Source of the DNA: Paramecium pentaurelia
Lineage: Eukaryota; Ciliophora; Oligohymenophorea; Peniculida; Parameciidae
NCBI GenBank assembly: GCA_905183005.1
Contig: CAJJDO010000001.1
Coordinates: 5,836 to 69,835 of the forward strand
DNA length: 64,000 bases
Direction: 5' to 3'
This document shows, in pieces, positions 1 through 10,423 of the stretch; the first letter of the stretch is position 1, and every line of letters starts with the position of its first letter. The notes beneath the pieces were generated by a model. It saw only the letters and a program-made list of their open reading frames with translations. It had not been told where the DNA came from and ran no database searches. The position numbers and the translations under genes were made by a program.

Positions 1-190
1 GGAAACGGTTTTTTATAAAAAACTCTCTTAAACCTTGAAAAATTGAAGTCTGGGTAAACCATAATATTAGATGTATCTAAATTATATATATATTATTTTT
101 CTGCAAAAGTGCGTTAAAAAAAGGATATATTGCATTTTTAACCTAATTTTCTTTAAATCTATAATCTGAACAATACTTGTTTTTGATTTC

Positions 191-475
191 TCATAGACGG
201 ATAGAGTTATCATAACTACCAGAAGCTAAAGTATTTCCATCAGGAGAGAAACAGACTGACATAACATAAAGTTCACGACCATCTAATTTGGCTTTTTATT
301 ATCCTGTTTTGACATCCCATAGACGGATAGACTTATCATAACTACCAGAAGCTAATGTATTTCCATCAGGAGAGAAACAGACTGAGTAGACAGTACTAGT
401 ATGAACATCTAATTTATTCAAAGGATAGATTTTCAAGTTTTTCCATTTACAATAACACTTTCATGCTCCACTAAA
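191..475 (-). pseudogene. WD40-repeat gene relic (two WD repeats)
   Basis: On the minus strand two consecutive, almost identical WD40 units can be read: SVCFSPDGNTLASGSYDK, then SIRLWDVKTGQQ, followed by a second SVCFSPDGNTLASGSYDN. The second unit breaks at SIRL because the expected Trp codon is TGA (191-193), the only stop in this code. Upstream, near 455-470, the frame changes and further TGA codons appear, so no intact N-terminus can be linked. WD40 beta-propellers are protein-interaction scaffolds, and this two-repeat fragment cannot form a propeller. The two units are near-identical direct repeats in DNA. Alternative: the true 3' end of a gene whose 5' part has decayed. The relic status is well supported; the limits are approximate. 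Confidence 0.7.
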
Positions 476-2486
476 TTGTTCTTTAATTCTGATATATTTC
501 AATCGCATTTTATATATTAACCACAAATTAAAAAATCATTCTTTATCTTGATTTTTTCATAGCTTTAATTGGTGAGATCAATCCTCTTCTAAACTCATGA
601 GAGAATCTTTTTTATATGTATTGTTAATTTTTTCTTATTAAGATTAGCGAGAATAAATGAATTTGGTGAGATTGGAACAAATATAATACTAATTGATTCT
701 CATTTTTAATTCAAATTATAGATTTGAAGTGATCATTATAAATATTTTTTAATTGATTTTCAGTCGATACATTCTTATTGAACAATATTGTTAATAAATT
801 ATTACCCAGGATTTCACTACATGATGAGTATAAATTTTGAAATCTTTTATTTTAATTTATTTTGGCAGAACAATAATGATTCACTTTTTTAGCGAGCTTA
901 AAATTAAAATTTACATTTCACATACCATTCTTATAGGTCCTAACAGATAAGAAATGGGTTATAAACAGATGAAATAATGCTAATTATCCTAAAATGAGAA
1001 TGTTTTTTGGTTCCCCATTAAAATTAATAACTTTCTCCTAATATTTCTTAATGAACGCTTTGATTTACAGTAATAGCATACTTAATTTGACAATTGCAAA
1101 ATTAAGGCCACTTTTTTAAATTAGATTTGAACTTTCCTTTTGGCATTTTCCAAATCCTTTTTGATCTGAAGGTTACTTGAAAACTCTATTTGAATTAATT
1201 TCCACAGCATTCTCATATTTCACTAAATTTGTTATTTTCAGTAAACTTTGACATGTAAATGATGATCTGTCCCTGTTTAAGTATTGATCATATTCTGTTG
1301 ACAAAATCTCCAAATACTGTGTAAACCCAAATTCTAGGAAACTTCATTGTGTTTTCAATCTATAATTACACTTGACTTTTTCATTTTTTTTAAATAATAA
1401 ATATTTTTTGTATTTATTTATGGATCTGAAATCCCTCTATTCCTTTCAATAATTACTTTTTTATTTGTGGATAGTAGAATGGTTTCTCTCATTTTGAACA
1501 ATAATTAGTATCATTAGAAATTTTCTCAAGGACCCTCAATTAAAAGTTAACTCAGTTTAAATTTTAATTTATCCTTAAATTCCTTACTGATCACAAAAAT
1601 TTTGAGAATCCTTATCATTTTGTTTATTTTAAGTTTTTTATCAGCATTGAATTATTTTGCAATTAGACTATAATCTTATCCTCAAGAATTGATTTATTTT
1701 TTATGCTCCCCAATAAATATGTTTTCATTATTACATTTACTTCGCAGTCATCACTATTATTAAATAATCTAAAAAATATTTCGTTTTGTTGTCTAATCTC
1801 TGTGTAATTAATAGCGATTTTTTTTTATTTTAGAAACAGACTATATTTGGGGATAAATTTATAACAAAAAACAATCACTTAGGTCTTTTACTTTAAATCA
1901 CTTGTAACTATATGATTTTAGTTTTTGGGATATGGTTTCTTATAGTTTCAATTTAGATTCTCAATACAAATCTTGCAAATAACATTTGGTGAATTACATT
2001 ATTCGTTAATAGTAAATGCTTAATTAATTAAAAAATCATAAATGAATATATAACTATATTATTGATTCAAAATAATACTTTATTTTTATTTTTTATCTGT
2101 AGAATAGAATTCGTGAAATATATAGTTTATCCTTTAAAGCCCTCACATTTAGATTATGCATTTATTGATGCAATAATATATTATTTAGATGTTAAGAGAA
2201 TTTTATTTTGGTGGTGATGATTCTCGTATTACAAATTTTAACTTAAAGTTAGAACATCAAAATCAGTAGAAAATGCAACAAGATATTATTATTAAAACGA
2301 AAAGGTCAAATTAAATGTATTAATAGGTCTATATTAATATATATTTATTTACTATTTATGTGATAGCATGTTGATTTATGTTCACTCAATCTGAATCAAT
2401 TAGAAGCACTAAGATTTCATAAAGAAAAAACGATTTTATCTAAGATATGAATTTAAAGTAAGATTATTTAAATTTAGATAACTATT
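476..2486. other. Two kilobases without an intact gene
   Basis: All frames are broken by TGA or are not coding-like over long distance. Scattered coding-like shreds remain: SELKNNLVEHES just upstream of the WD40 relic on the minus strand, and a short plus-strand stretch starting at 2189 (MLREFYFGGDDSRITNFNLK) whose upstream neighbour is in another frame. The best reading is old, decayed gene sequence, not a long regulatory region. I could not identify the ancestral genes apart from the WD40 piece. Confidence 0.5.
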
Positions 2487-3540
2487 TCAATTCTTTATTG
2501 AAACTTCCCAAACTAAAATTGATCCATCCTCCATGAAGTTTTGCGCCATTGGCATCAAGGGCAACAGAAACAACTTCATGCTTTTACACCTTCTTCACTC
2601 CTCCAGCAACCTAAGCTAAATGATTAATTATAATTAATACTTTCAGTGTGGTGATCTAATGTAACGATTGGTGTCTTGGTTTCAGCTTTTTCTTCTTAAG
2701 ATATTTACGAAACTTTAATTCCATTCTCTATTGCAGCAACAATACAATTTTATTATGGGTGGAAAGCAAACTAAATATTTGATGAATTTACTTACTTAAT
2801 TGATGATTGCTCCTGCATTATATTCAAAGGCTGGTTTCTTCAAGGCAGTAATATTACAAATGTACAACTTCTTGTCTTTACATCCAGTAGCAATATATTC
2901 ACCAGATGGATTAATGGCAACGGGGTTGATTTAAGAATCATGAGCCTTGAATTGGAATCTTTTTGTAAAATTTTGATTCCAAACCTTAAGCCAACCATTC
3001 CAAAAAACTGTAACAAAATATAGTTGGATGTTTTTAATGATTGGTGAGCTAATCGAATGAGTATGGAAATGATTTGACTTGGTGAGTTTTTCTTCAGCCT
3101 TGACATTGTATAATTTAAATTTTCGTTCAGCTCCACCACAAAGGGCTCATTGCACATGTAAAGATTTTCTTCTTGTTTCCAATAAATCTATATATGCAAG
3201 TTCCATTAACCAAATCCCAGAATCTCAATTCTTTGTCCCATAAGGCAGATAATAAATATTGATTATCATTTGACAAAACCAAATTGCAATCAAATTGAGA
3301 GTGTCCTTTCAATTGTTTTCTTGGTTAACCAGCCAAATCGCCATCTAGTTGTTTGTATAGTTTCCAAACTAGTAATGATTTGTCTCCTGAGCCTGAAATG
3401 ACTAAATAAACTAAAGTGGGATCTTAATTTGTAATTATGGTGGTAACCCAATCACCATGACATCTCAAGTAACCAAGCTTTTTAAATTCGACCTAATTGT
3501 CATTTTACTCAAGATTTAACAAAAAAGATTTAATTTTCAT
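2487..3540 (-). pseudogene. RACK1: RACK1 (Gbeta-like ribosomal scaffold) pseudogene
   Basis: The minus strand encodes a recognisable RACK1: QVEFKKLGYLRCHGDWVTTI at the start, then LKGHSQFDCNLVLS and LWDKELRFWDLVNGT, GGAERKFKLYN, WNGWLKVWNQNF, INPVAINPSGEYIATGCKD and finally KHEVVSVALDANGAKLHGGW. RACK1 is the seven-bladed WD40 protein of the 40S ribosomal subunit. Two lesions break it. In blade 3, after FTCAMSP, about eight codons are missing and the frame shifts (near 3140). In the last blade the frame slips after LHGGW, losing the expected VWEVS ending. Two 25-nt introns remain in the 3' half (one is GTAAGT...TTTAG) and still splice in frame. It lies between two other decayed genes. An intact copy should exist elsewhere in the genome, because RACK1 is near-essential. 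The family call is firm; the pseudogene status is strong unless the assembly is wrong. Confidence 0.85.
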
Positions 3541-3588
3541 TTCTAATTTAAATTCATTATTATGCATCATATCTGCAAATATTTCACA

Positions 3589-5165
3589 TCATATTAAATA
3601 ATTTTCATTTCTTTTGATTTAGCTTCTATTCAATTCACTAGCCACAACATCCTCCAATTTCTTGAGCTAATTTTTTTTCCTTTCTACTCTAATGGCTTTT
3701 ATTTCTCCTATAAATATTGATTATATTCCTCAGCTGTTAATTTTCTTCCTGTTTAATAGCCAAAGTAACTCATAGCTAATTCTTTCTCTTTTTTTAATGA
3801 GTATCCACTAAACAAAGTAAAGAGAACAGAGAAGTTTTCAATCTTAATATCTTATTTGACAGGATCTTCCTTTTTCTCTAATTCCTCACTATCTTTTTTA
3901 TCCTATTATTCGTTCTTCTCTTTTTGTTTTTCCTCTTCCGATTTCTCCGTTGAACAATAATTTCAATATTAATACATCACTTCCTTTCCTAATTTGAATT
4001 ACTAGCCTTATTTGGTTTAAACTAAATAAATGATACAAAATTATTTTCTCTTGTAATAATAATTAATTTTATTTTATCATTCTATTTTAAATCTAATTCA
4101 TCTCTTTTTATTTCTTTGTCTTTCTCTTAGTAATTCTTGATTAATCTAATAAATTAATTAAATAATATTACATTCCAAGTTTCGCTTATAAAACTGTTAT
4201 CGTCCTTTCTATATTCAGTCCACAACAGATCTATTAAACCTTCGCTTGGGTTATGATATATTGTAATTTTCTTAATTCTATGGTTGATTGAAAACTACCC
4301 CAAAAAATGAATGTCATCACATTAAAATGTTTATTGATTATGTTCATATCCAAACCAATCTCTTTTAGATACTCTTTGCTTAGTTCTAAATACGGTTTCG
4401 ATAATACTCAAAGCTATAACTTCAATCTTATCTTTATCCTCTTTTTTCATCTTGTTTCTATGATTACGTCCTCTTTTTTCTTCTAATTGTTAAAAATAAA
4501 GTTTAAATGGTTCTTGTAAGAATTATTAAACTTTTGTAGCAGCATCCTTTTATTATTTAGCCTTTAGGGGTGATAATTAAGAACATTAACTACTCTTTAA
4601 TTTTTCCTATTTTCCTTTCTCCTTTAAGTCTTTTTCAACTCTAACCTTTTCTTTCAATTTTTCCAATCTTTCTTTTTTTCAATTTCTTTTTCTCTTTCTT
4701 TTTATGGCATTCTACATATGGACTCTTTCTAACTATAAATTATTGATTGAACCCTCTAATTATTCCTTCTCTTATTCATTCTTTTTTTATTTCTTTTATT
4801 TTTATTTGTCAGATAAGCTTTAAATTAATATAGTTAAATTAAATTTTGTTCATCTGCCTTAGGATTGTTAAATTATTTCAATATTTTTGATGATTTATTT
4901 TTTTTTCATTTATTTTATTGTCTTTTTCTCTAAGCATGCATAAATCTTTATTCAATTAATAAATCTAAGCAACTTCATCCATTCCTTACTCGATCTTGTC
5001 AAGCTTTGTGAATTATTCTGACTCAATTTAGAAAGCTAGTAATTATTGGATTTGTTAGATTGCTGATAATTTTTGGATTTCAACTTTCATTGTTTCAAAT
5101 AACCCTGTTTTCTCATTAAATGTTTTTACAAATACTAGAATAATTTTTGATATCTTTGGTAACAT
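3589..5165 (-). pseudogene. Decayed gene for a lysine/glutamate-rich coiled-coil protein
   Basis: A plausible start (MLPKISKIILVFVKTFNEK) opens at 5165 and leads into charged coiled-coil sequence. The frame must then be changed several times to stay coding-like: at an A9 run near 4880, again in the KQKQKKNEQEKEQLEG region, near 4640, and near 3970. None of these breaks has a GT...AG intron to explain it. The longest clean block (about 3980-4640) contains KVQQFLQEPFKLYFQQLEEK and SKRDWFGYEHNQQTFQ. A coiled coil close to LKKLEDVVASELNRSQ ends the gene. The family is not recognised. Together with the flanking RACK1 and WD40 relics it looks like a run of dead genes. Homopolymer sequencing errors are the alternative, but four or more in one gene is unlikely. 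Confidence 0.6.
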
Positions 5166-5336
5166 TATCAGTTGTAATTATTTTCCGACCTGTTCATTAT
5201 TGTTGGTGTTAATTAGCCATGAAACCGAAATAGATAAGATAATTAATAGTTAATATTTTATAATTTTTGATATAAATTATGTATTTATATAGAAAATATA
5301 AGTAATTAAATATCTAAATTAGATCATTTAAACAAA

Positions 5337-5978
5337 ATGAAGCTTAAAAAAAATGATGACTAAATGCATTAAGTAATTTTCAACTTGAAAACCTAGGAAT
5401 AATAGATGCTATATAATAAGAAATATGCATTTTTTACATTGTCAAACGATAAATATGTCTAAATTGTTTGTGAATTACCCAACATTTTCACTGTAGAAGA
5501 TGCTATAACATTCACTCTTAGTCAATTCTAATTGGAAATAGGTAAAAAGAATCAAAATAATTACTTAGGAGAAAACTTCAAACCAAAAAAAGGAGGTGAT
5601 TACGTATTAAAGATTTCAAAAAAGTCTGGGCAGCCAAAAGATGATTTGCCAAGTAATTAGCTGGATATTATTTTGGCATAGATTTAGATAATGAATAAAT
5701 ACTGTTCGAAACAGGGAGTTAAACATTCACTTTAGTGTAGAAAAATAATCTATAAAATTCTGAAAATTAAAAATAACCTTAATCTTCAGTGACTACAACA
5801 ATGTGCTCGTAATAAGAACAATAGGATATATCCATCAAGTCTAGAGTATCATATACGAATGGATTAAATAAAGGAAAAGTAGTCTCATTATACATATTAT
5901 TCTACATAGAAACCCATCAAAGAAAATGATAAGAACGAAAAGAGCGGAGGTTTTTGCTTTTTCAATAAGTGTTTTTGA
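5337..5978 (+). CDS. Small unknown protein with Cys/Phe-rich C-terminus
   Basis: The frame opens at ATG 5337 (MKLKKNDDQMHQVIFNLKTQ) and stays intact to TGA at 5976 if two standard introns are removed: a 29-nt GTAATTAG...CATAG near 5660 and a 31-nt GTAGTC...CATAG near 5880. The product is about 190 residues. The first 110 look like a compact beta-rich fold (NKKYAFFTLSNDKYVQIVCE, then KKGGDYVLKISKKSG). The rest is Gln/Ser-rich, and it ends KSGGFCFFNKCF, where paired cysteines could be lipidated or bind metal. No signal peptide or membrane helix is seen. The family is not recognised. The gene is intact, unlike everything to its left. Confidence 0.65.
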
Positions 5979-6146
5979 TAATTATAGAAAATATTAACTA
6001 ATTACTTTAAAAATTATATATTATATAAAAATAAAATTTTGTTATAATAAAATAAAATTGTAATTTTTGGGATATAAATCTTATAAAACATTCAAAATCT
6101 TATTATTAATATTTTTTTTAATTGTGATAATTTTAGTGCTATTAAA

Positions 6147-7251
6147 ATGATCCAAAGGTTAATGTCTTATGGGAAAATGTCAAATGCATGTTAATAAGGT
6201 ATGAAATATGAGTGATTTGTTTTAGTACTCTCAAAATCACTGAATAAAACATCCAAAAGCTATTTTAGTCAGGCACCTTAATAAGGTTCTTCAAACACTG
6301 AGCTTGTGAAAATTTTTGCAGCATTTTTCGGTATAGTAGGTTTGGGTACTGGGGGATATGTTGCTTATTAAAATTCTCAATAATAAAAGAAGCAAGAAGC
6401 AAAAGCAAAACAGACTCATATATCAAATTAAACAATTGACAATTTGAGGCAAAAATCAATTGAAAATGAAGAGTAAAAAAAGGAAGAAATCATTACCATG
6501 TTTTCAGATGTTAATGATAGAATGCTCCGATATAGAGGAGATCCAACAAGTGAGAAAATGCTTGTATTTACATAATACTATTCAAATTATAGGCTGATTA
6601 TACAATTTATGGAGACTTGAAATGGTTTGAAGTAGATCCTGAAGAATGGGAGAAACCAGAAGAGGAAATGATAATGAAGGATGAGAATGAAATTGTTAAA
6701 CATCCAATTAGAAGGGCTTTGATAAATGAAAGACTCACTCATGCTTTTGAAGCTGAAAGGTACTCAATATTTTTAATTTCAAAGAATATTGTAAAGTATT
6801 TTTGTAAATGTAAATGATGTACTTTCAGAAATTGAAAGGACTGGAACATATACTCCCCCTGGCATCTTCTTTAGGTTTTATGGTTACGTGTACTTCCAAA
6901 TCAGAAGAAAACCAATTAATATTGAAAATTTGGTTAAGGCCTAAAAATATATTTCTGTATTTATTAATCTTAATCATAGCTATTTGATTTATTCTTCTAA
7001 TACTAAACACCTGTTCTATATTATCACAATTAATATCTTGAAATACCCTTAAAACCTGCTATTTTTGATGTAAATAACAAAAGTATTTATTTAAGAACAT
7101 AGATTGGCTACCAAATGCTTATATTAATTCTAAATAACAGGCTAAAATTTACCTAACTGGTAAACCAAAGCACGTTTTTTCTATGAGAATCAAATAAGGA
7201 ACAGTTGATGAATCTACTCAAAGATTTGCATGGACAAACCATTACAAATGA
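6147..7251 (+). CDS. Probable mitochondrial membrane protein, unknown family
   Basis: Start MIQRLMSYGKMSNACQQ gives a basic, Ser-rich presequence-like N-terminus. A hydrophobic glycine-rich helix follows (KIFAAFFGIVGLGTGGYVAY), then a charged linker and a soluble domain with GDLKWFEVDPEEWEKP, IVKHPIRRALINERLTHAFE and ERTGTYTPPGIFFRFYGYVY. The end is FSMRIKQGTVDESTQRF and TNHYK. The frame needs about five introns. Three end in TAG, and two of about 25 nt end in AAG (near 6763-6787 and 7070-7095). The product is about 310 residues. Topology suggests an inner-membrane-anchored protein facing the matrix or intermembrane space, but this is inferred from composition only. It is not recognised as a known import or respiratory subunit. 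It is convergent with the hydrolase triplet, with only 47 bases between the stops. Confidence 0.65.
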
Positions 7252-7298
7252 AAATATATATACAATACATTAAATGAAATATTAAAATCTTACATTAA

Positions 7299-8027
7299 TC
7301 ATAATTTTGGAACAAATATTTATTATTACCAATCTTTTTTTTCTTTATTAAAAAACTGTTTTAACAATTGTATTTGTTACCTACTTAAAAAAGGTACTTT
7401 GTGCCCTTGATCATGAAGTATTACTAAAGGATTCAAAAATTATGTTGATAATCCTAAAGATCTTAAATCTAAAATATTCTAAATACCTGTCATATAAAAA
7501 GTCATTTATTCCTATAAAGTGAATAGAGGGAATCTTGCAAAAGATCAGTCTTCCATTAGGCAAATTCATCATTGAGCCAGAGGAAAATATAAAATAATTA
7601 AATTCATAACCTAGATCCACTTCTTTATTCTATAATAATGTAGCTAACCTAGCAGCCACTGCAGAACCTTAAGAAAATCCCAATACTCCATAAAAGGGGC
7701 CTTATTCCCTAAGAATTCTAATAACATAATCTAATGATTCCTAAAACACTAAGATTATCTAATCTAAATATACCTGCATCAATATTGCTATTATTTAATT
7801 TCAAAAAGTTCCCCCATGTAAAAAGTGGTTTATTTTCTATCATTTTGGCAAAATTCTAGGGGATTACAACCTAAGAAACATGGACATTTCTTTTAATTGA
7901 TATAGGACCATCTAAAGTAATAAATTCTAAATCTTAAAATTCTTTCTCAAATTATCTTAGTTAATATGAATGAAATTCTTTATTTGCTCCATTTCCATGT
8001 AAGCAGAGTATTTTTTTTTTTTTACAT
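7299..8027 (-). CDS. FSH1/OVCA2-type serine hydrolase, copy A (5' end possibly broken)
   Basis: This is an alpha/beta hydrolase of the FSH1 (ovarian cancer gene 2) family. It has an N-terminal oxyanion strand ILCLHGNGANKEF, a nucleophile elbow GFSQGSAVA, an acid-region strand IHFIGINDFLYD and a histidine motif QGHKVP. Members are small cytosolic or mitochondrial serine esterases; the substrate of this one is unknown. It is the most divergent of three tandem copies. The start codon is followed by TAA and a 13-base A run (8011-8023), and with 13 A the ATG is out of frame with the hydrolase; 12 or 15 would restore it. Its third intron (25 nt, in the FLYDR/SLGLS region) ends in AAG. The body of the gene is open, so this is either a fresh frameshift or a homopolymer error. 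Confidence 0.75.
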
Positions 8028-8082
8028 TGATTATTTTTTATGTGATAAACTAAATATTGATCTTCATTAAATATATATATAA

Positions 8083-8831
8083 TCACAATTTAGCTAATTT
8101 AGGTACATAGACTGTTTTTGACCAATCTTATAAGGGATTCTCAAAAAATCGTTTTAGATCTTTAACTTATTCATAAGTTAATGTAGGAACTTTATGGCCT
8201 TGATTATGATATATAACATAGGGATTTAGGAATTGTACTACTAATCCCATTGATCTATAATATAGATTTTTTATTTTTACCTATCCACAACAAAATCATT
8301 AAACCCTATTAAATGAAGGGAAGGAATTCGGCATAAGAATTATTTTGTTTCAGGAATATGGTTTGCTTATGCTGAAACAAAAATAAAGCATTTTAAGTCA
8401 TAGCCTAAATCAATCTCTCCAGCAGCAATTTTAGAGGCTAACCTAACAGCAATAGCAGATCCTTATGAAAAACCCATCACTCCAAAAAAAGGTCCTTATT
8501 CCTTTAATATTTTCACTACTTCCTCTAGTGCTGGAGAAAATACTAAGTTTATAAATCTAAGCTTACTTGAATCAATATCATTGTTTTTAAATTACATAAA
8601 ATTCAACCAACTGTAAATATTCTAATTCTCCAACATTTTGGCTATACTTTCATCCATAATTACCTAAAAGATTTTAGAAAATTTTACGTTCCTATTTAAT
8701 GGAATAGGTCCATTAAGTGTAATGAAATCAATATCTTTAAATTCTTTCTTGAACTATCTCAATTGATAGGATAACATCTCTGAATTTGTGCCAAATCCAT
8801 GAAAACAAAGAACCTTTTATTTCACTTCCAT
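8083..8831 (-). CDS. FSH1/OVCA2-type serine hydrolase, copy B
   Basis: The product is an intact serine hydrolase of about 225 residues. It begins MEVKQKVLCFHGFGTNSEML, with the HGF oxyanion segment. The nucleophile elbow is GVMGFSQGSAIAVRLAS; the acid region is SLHLIGFNDFVVD and the histidine motif NQGHKVPTL. It ends VYVPKLAKL. Introns match those of copies A and C in position: one after PLNRN (24 nt, may be retained because it is in frame), one after NDIDS, and a clear 26-nt one at 8255-8280 (GTAAAA...TATAG). Sequence is close to copy C, which points to recent tandem duplication. FSH1-family enzymes cleave small esters; the biological substrate cannot be read from sequence. The length is typical for the family. 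Confidence 0.85.
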
Positions 8832-9411
8832 TCTTATAATATATTTAATAATTTAGTATAATGAATTTTAATTAGGAATCTCTATGATTTAAATAAATAT
8901 ATTAAAATTTAAAAAACAATTAGAAATTATATCACTCTCATTATCATCTTTTAAAATTAAAAATTGCAATTTAGATTTTAATTGATTATCTCACATAAAA
9001 TAAGGCTAATTATTATAATATATGAATATTAGCATACTATCATTAATCTAAAATATAAGTAGAGTCCTGAAATACAATATTATAAGGATTAATGCAACTT
9101 AGAGTTGTTTTGATAGGCATAAAACAGTAATTTAAATCTCATAGATAAGTAAAAATGTTTAACGTAAATAAACAAATAATATTGAATTTAAATAGAGACC
9201 TAAGCAAAATAATATTATTTTAAAACAATTATAAGTCTCATTTCACTTATATCTTTAAATTATCAAAGACAAGTCAAACTAATTAAATTTTTATCACAAC
9301 AAAATTTGTTAAGTAAATAGAAGTTGCTTTTACTCTAAAAAAAAAAATTTAATGCTGTTGATTATATAATAATAGAATAATTATAAAGGAATCAACATTT
9401 AATATTCTTAA
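8832..9411. other. Spacer between hydrolase copies B and C
   Basis: This stretch has no frame with coding character, no WD40 or hydrolase remnant and no RNA-gene structure that I can see. It contains the promoter of copy B and the 3' flank of copy C. It is much longer than the 55-base spacer between copies A and B, so the triplet did not arise by perfectly equal tandem duplication. Confidence 0.5.
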
Positions 9412-10160
9412 TCAAAATTTAGCTAATTGAGGTACATACACAGTTTTTTTCCAATCTTGTGTTGGATTTTAAAAAAATTTCTTTAAATCTTTCACCTATT
9501 CAAAAGTTAGAGTGGGAACTTTGTGACCCTGATTATGATAGATTACATAAGGATTTAAAAATTGCACTACTAATCCTAAAGATCTATTTTATTAAATAAA
9601 CATACCTATCTACTAAAAAATCATTTATTCCTATTAAATGAAGAGATGGAACTCTACATAAATAGGATTTATTGTCTATGTTACCAAAAGGGTTAATTTA
9701 AGCTGAAACAAAAATAAAGCATTTTAGATCATACCCTAAGTCCACCTCTCCAGCTGCTATTTTAGATGCTAATCTAACAGCAATAGAAGATCCTTATGAA
9801 AATCCCATAACTCCAAAAAAAGGACCTTATTCCTTTAATATTTTCACAACTTCTTCAAAAGCAGGCGAATAAACTTAATATAGCATTTGAAAATACTTGA
9901 ATTCATATCATTATTTTTCATATGAAGAAAACTCATCCAGCTATAAATGTTCTAATTTTCAAGCATCTTTGCTAAATTCTCATCCATAATAATCTAATTA
10001 TATTAGAAAAATATACATTCCTATTTAATGGAATAGGTCCATTAAGTGTGATGAATTCAATATCTGTGAACTCTTTCTTAAACTATCTTAATTAATAAGA
10101 TAGAATATCTGAATTTGTACCAAATCCATGAAAACAAAGAACTTTTTATTTAACTTGCAT
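9412..10160 (-). CDS. FSH1/OVCA2-type serine hydrolase, copy C
   Basis: It starts MQVKQKVLCFHGFGTNSDIL and carries the same motifs as copy B: GVMGFSQGSSIAVRLAS (nucleophile serine in GFSQGS), SLHLIGINDFLVD and NQGHKVPTLTFEQ. It ends TVYVPQLAKF. Three introns are needed: 23 nt (GTATAT...ATTAG) after PLNRN, 23 nt ending in AAG after the MNS codons, and 22 nt (GTATGT...AATAG) after FLVDR. Unlike copy B, the first intron is not a multiple of three, so splicing is required. Copies B and C are much more alike to each other than to A. It is divergent from the coiled-coil gene at 10424, sharing a 263-base intergenic region. Confidence 0.85.
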
Positions 10161-10423
10161 TGATTTTATTTTATCACTATAAATATATTTATATTGTACA
10201 TTTTATATAAGCATTATATTTAAAAAAAATTGAATTTAAACAATATTCTAAATATTTCAGCTCACTATTATTGGGATGCAAATAAATTCTAAATAATTAA
10301 ATGTCTGTACTTAAATTTTCCATTTCAAATGATATATAAAACTTGATATTAAAACATAGATTTTATAATTATCTTATCATATAAAATTTATTTATATTAT
10401 TTCAAAATTTTATTCCTTTTTTG

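Noticed and set aside
1..60. Possible telomere at the left edge
   Set aside because: The first bases contain no tandem G4T2/G3T3 (or C4A2) repeats, so the window does not start at a chromosome end, although dead genes there hint that one may be near.
5337..5978. First read as a frameshifted pseudogene like its left neighbours
   Set aside because: Two standard GTA...TAG introns of 29 and 31 nt restore one frame to a proper stop, so the gene is intact.
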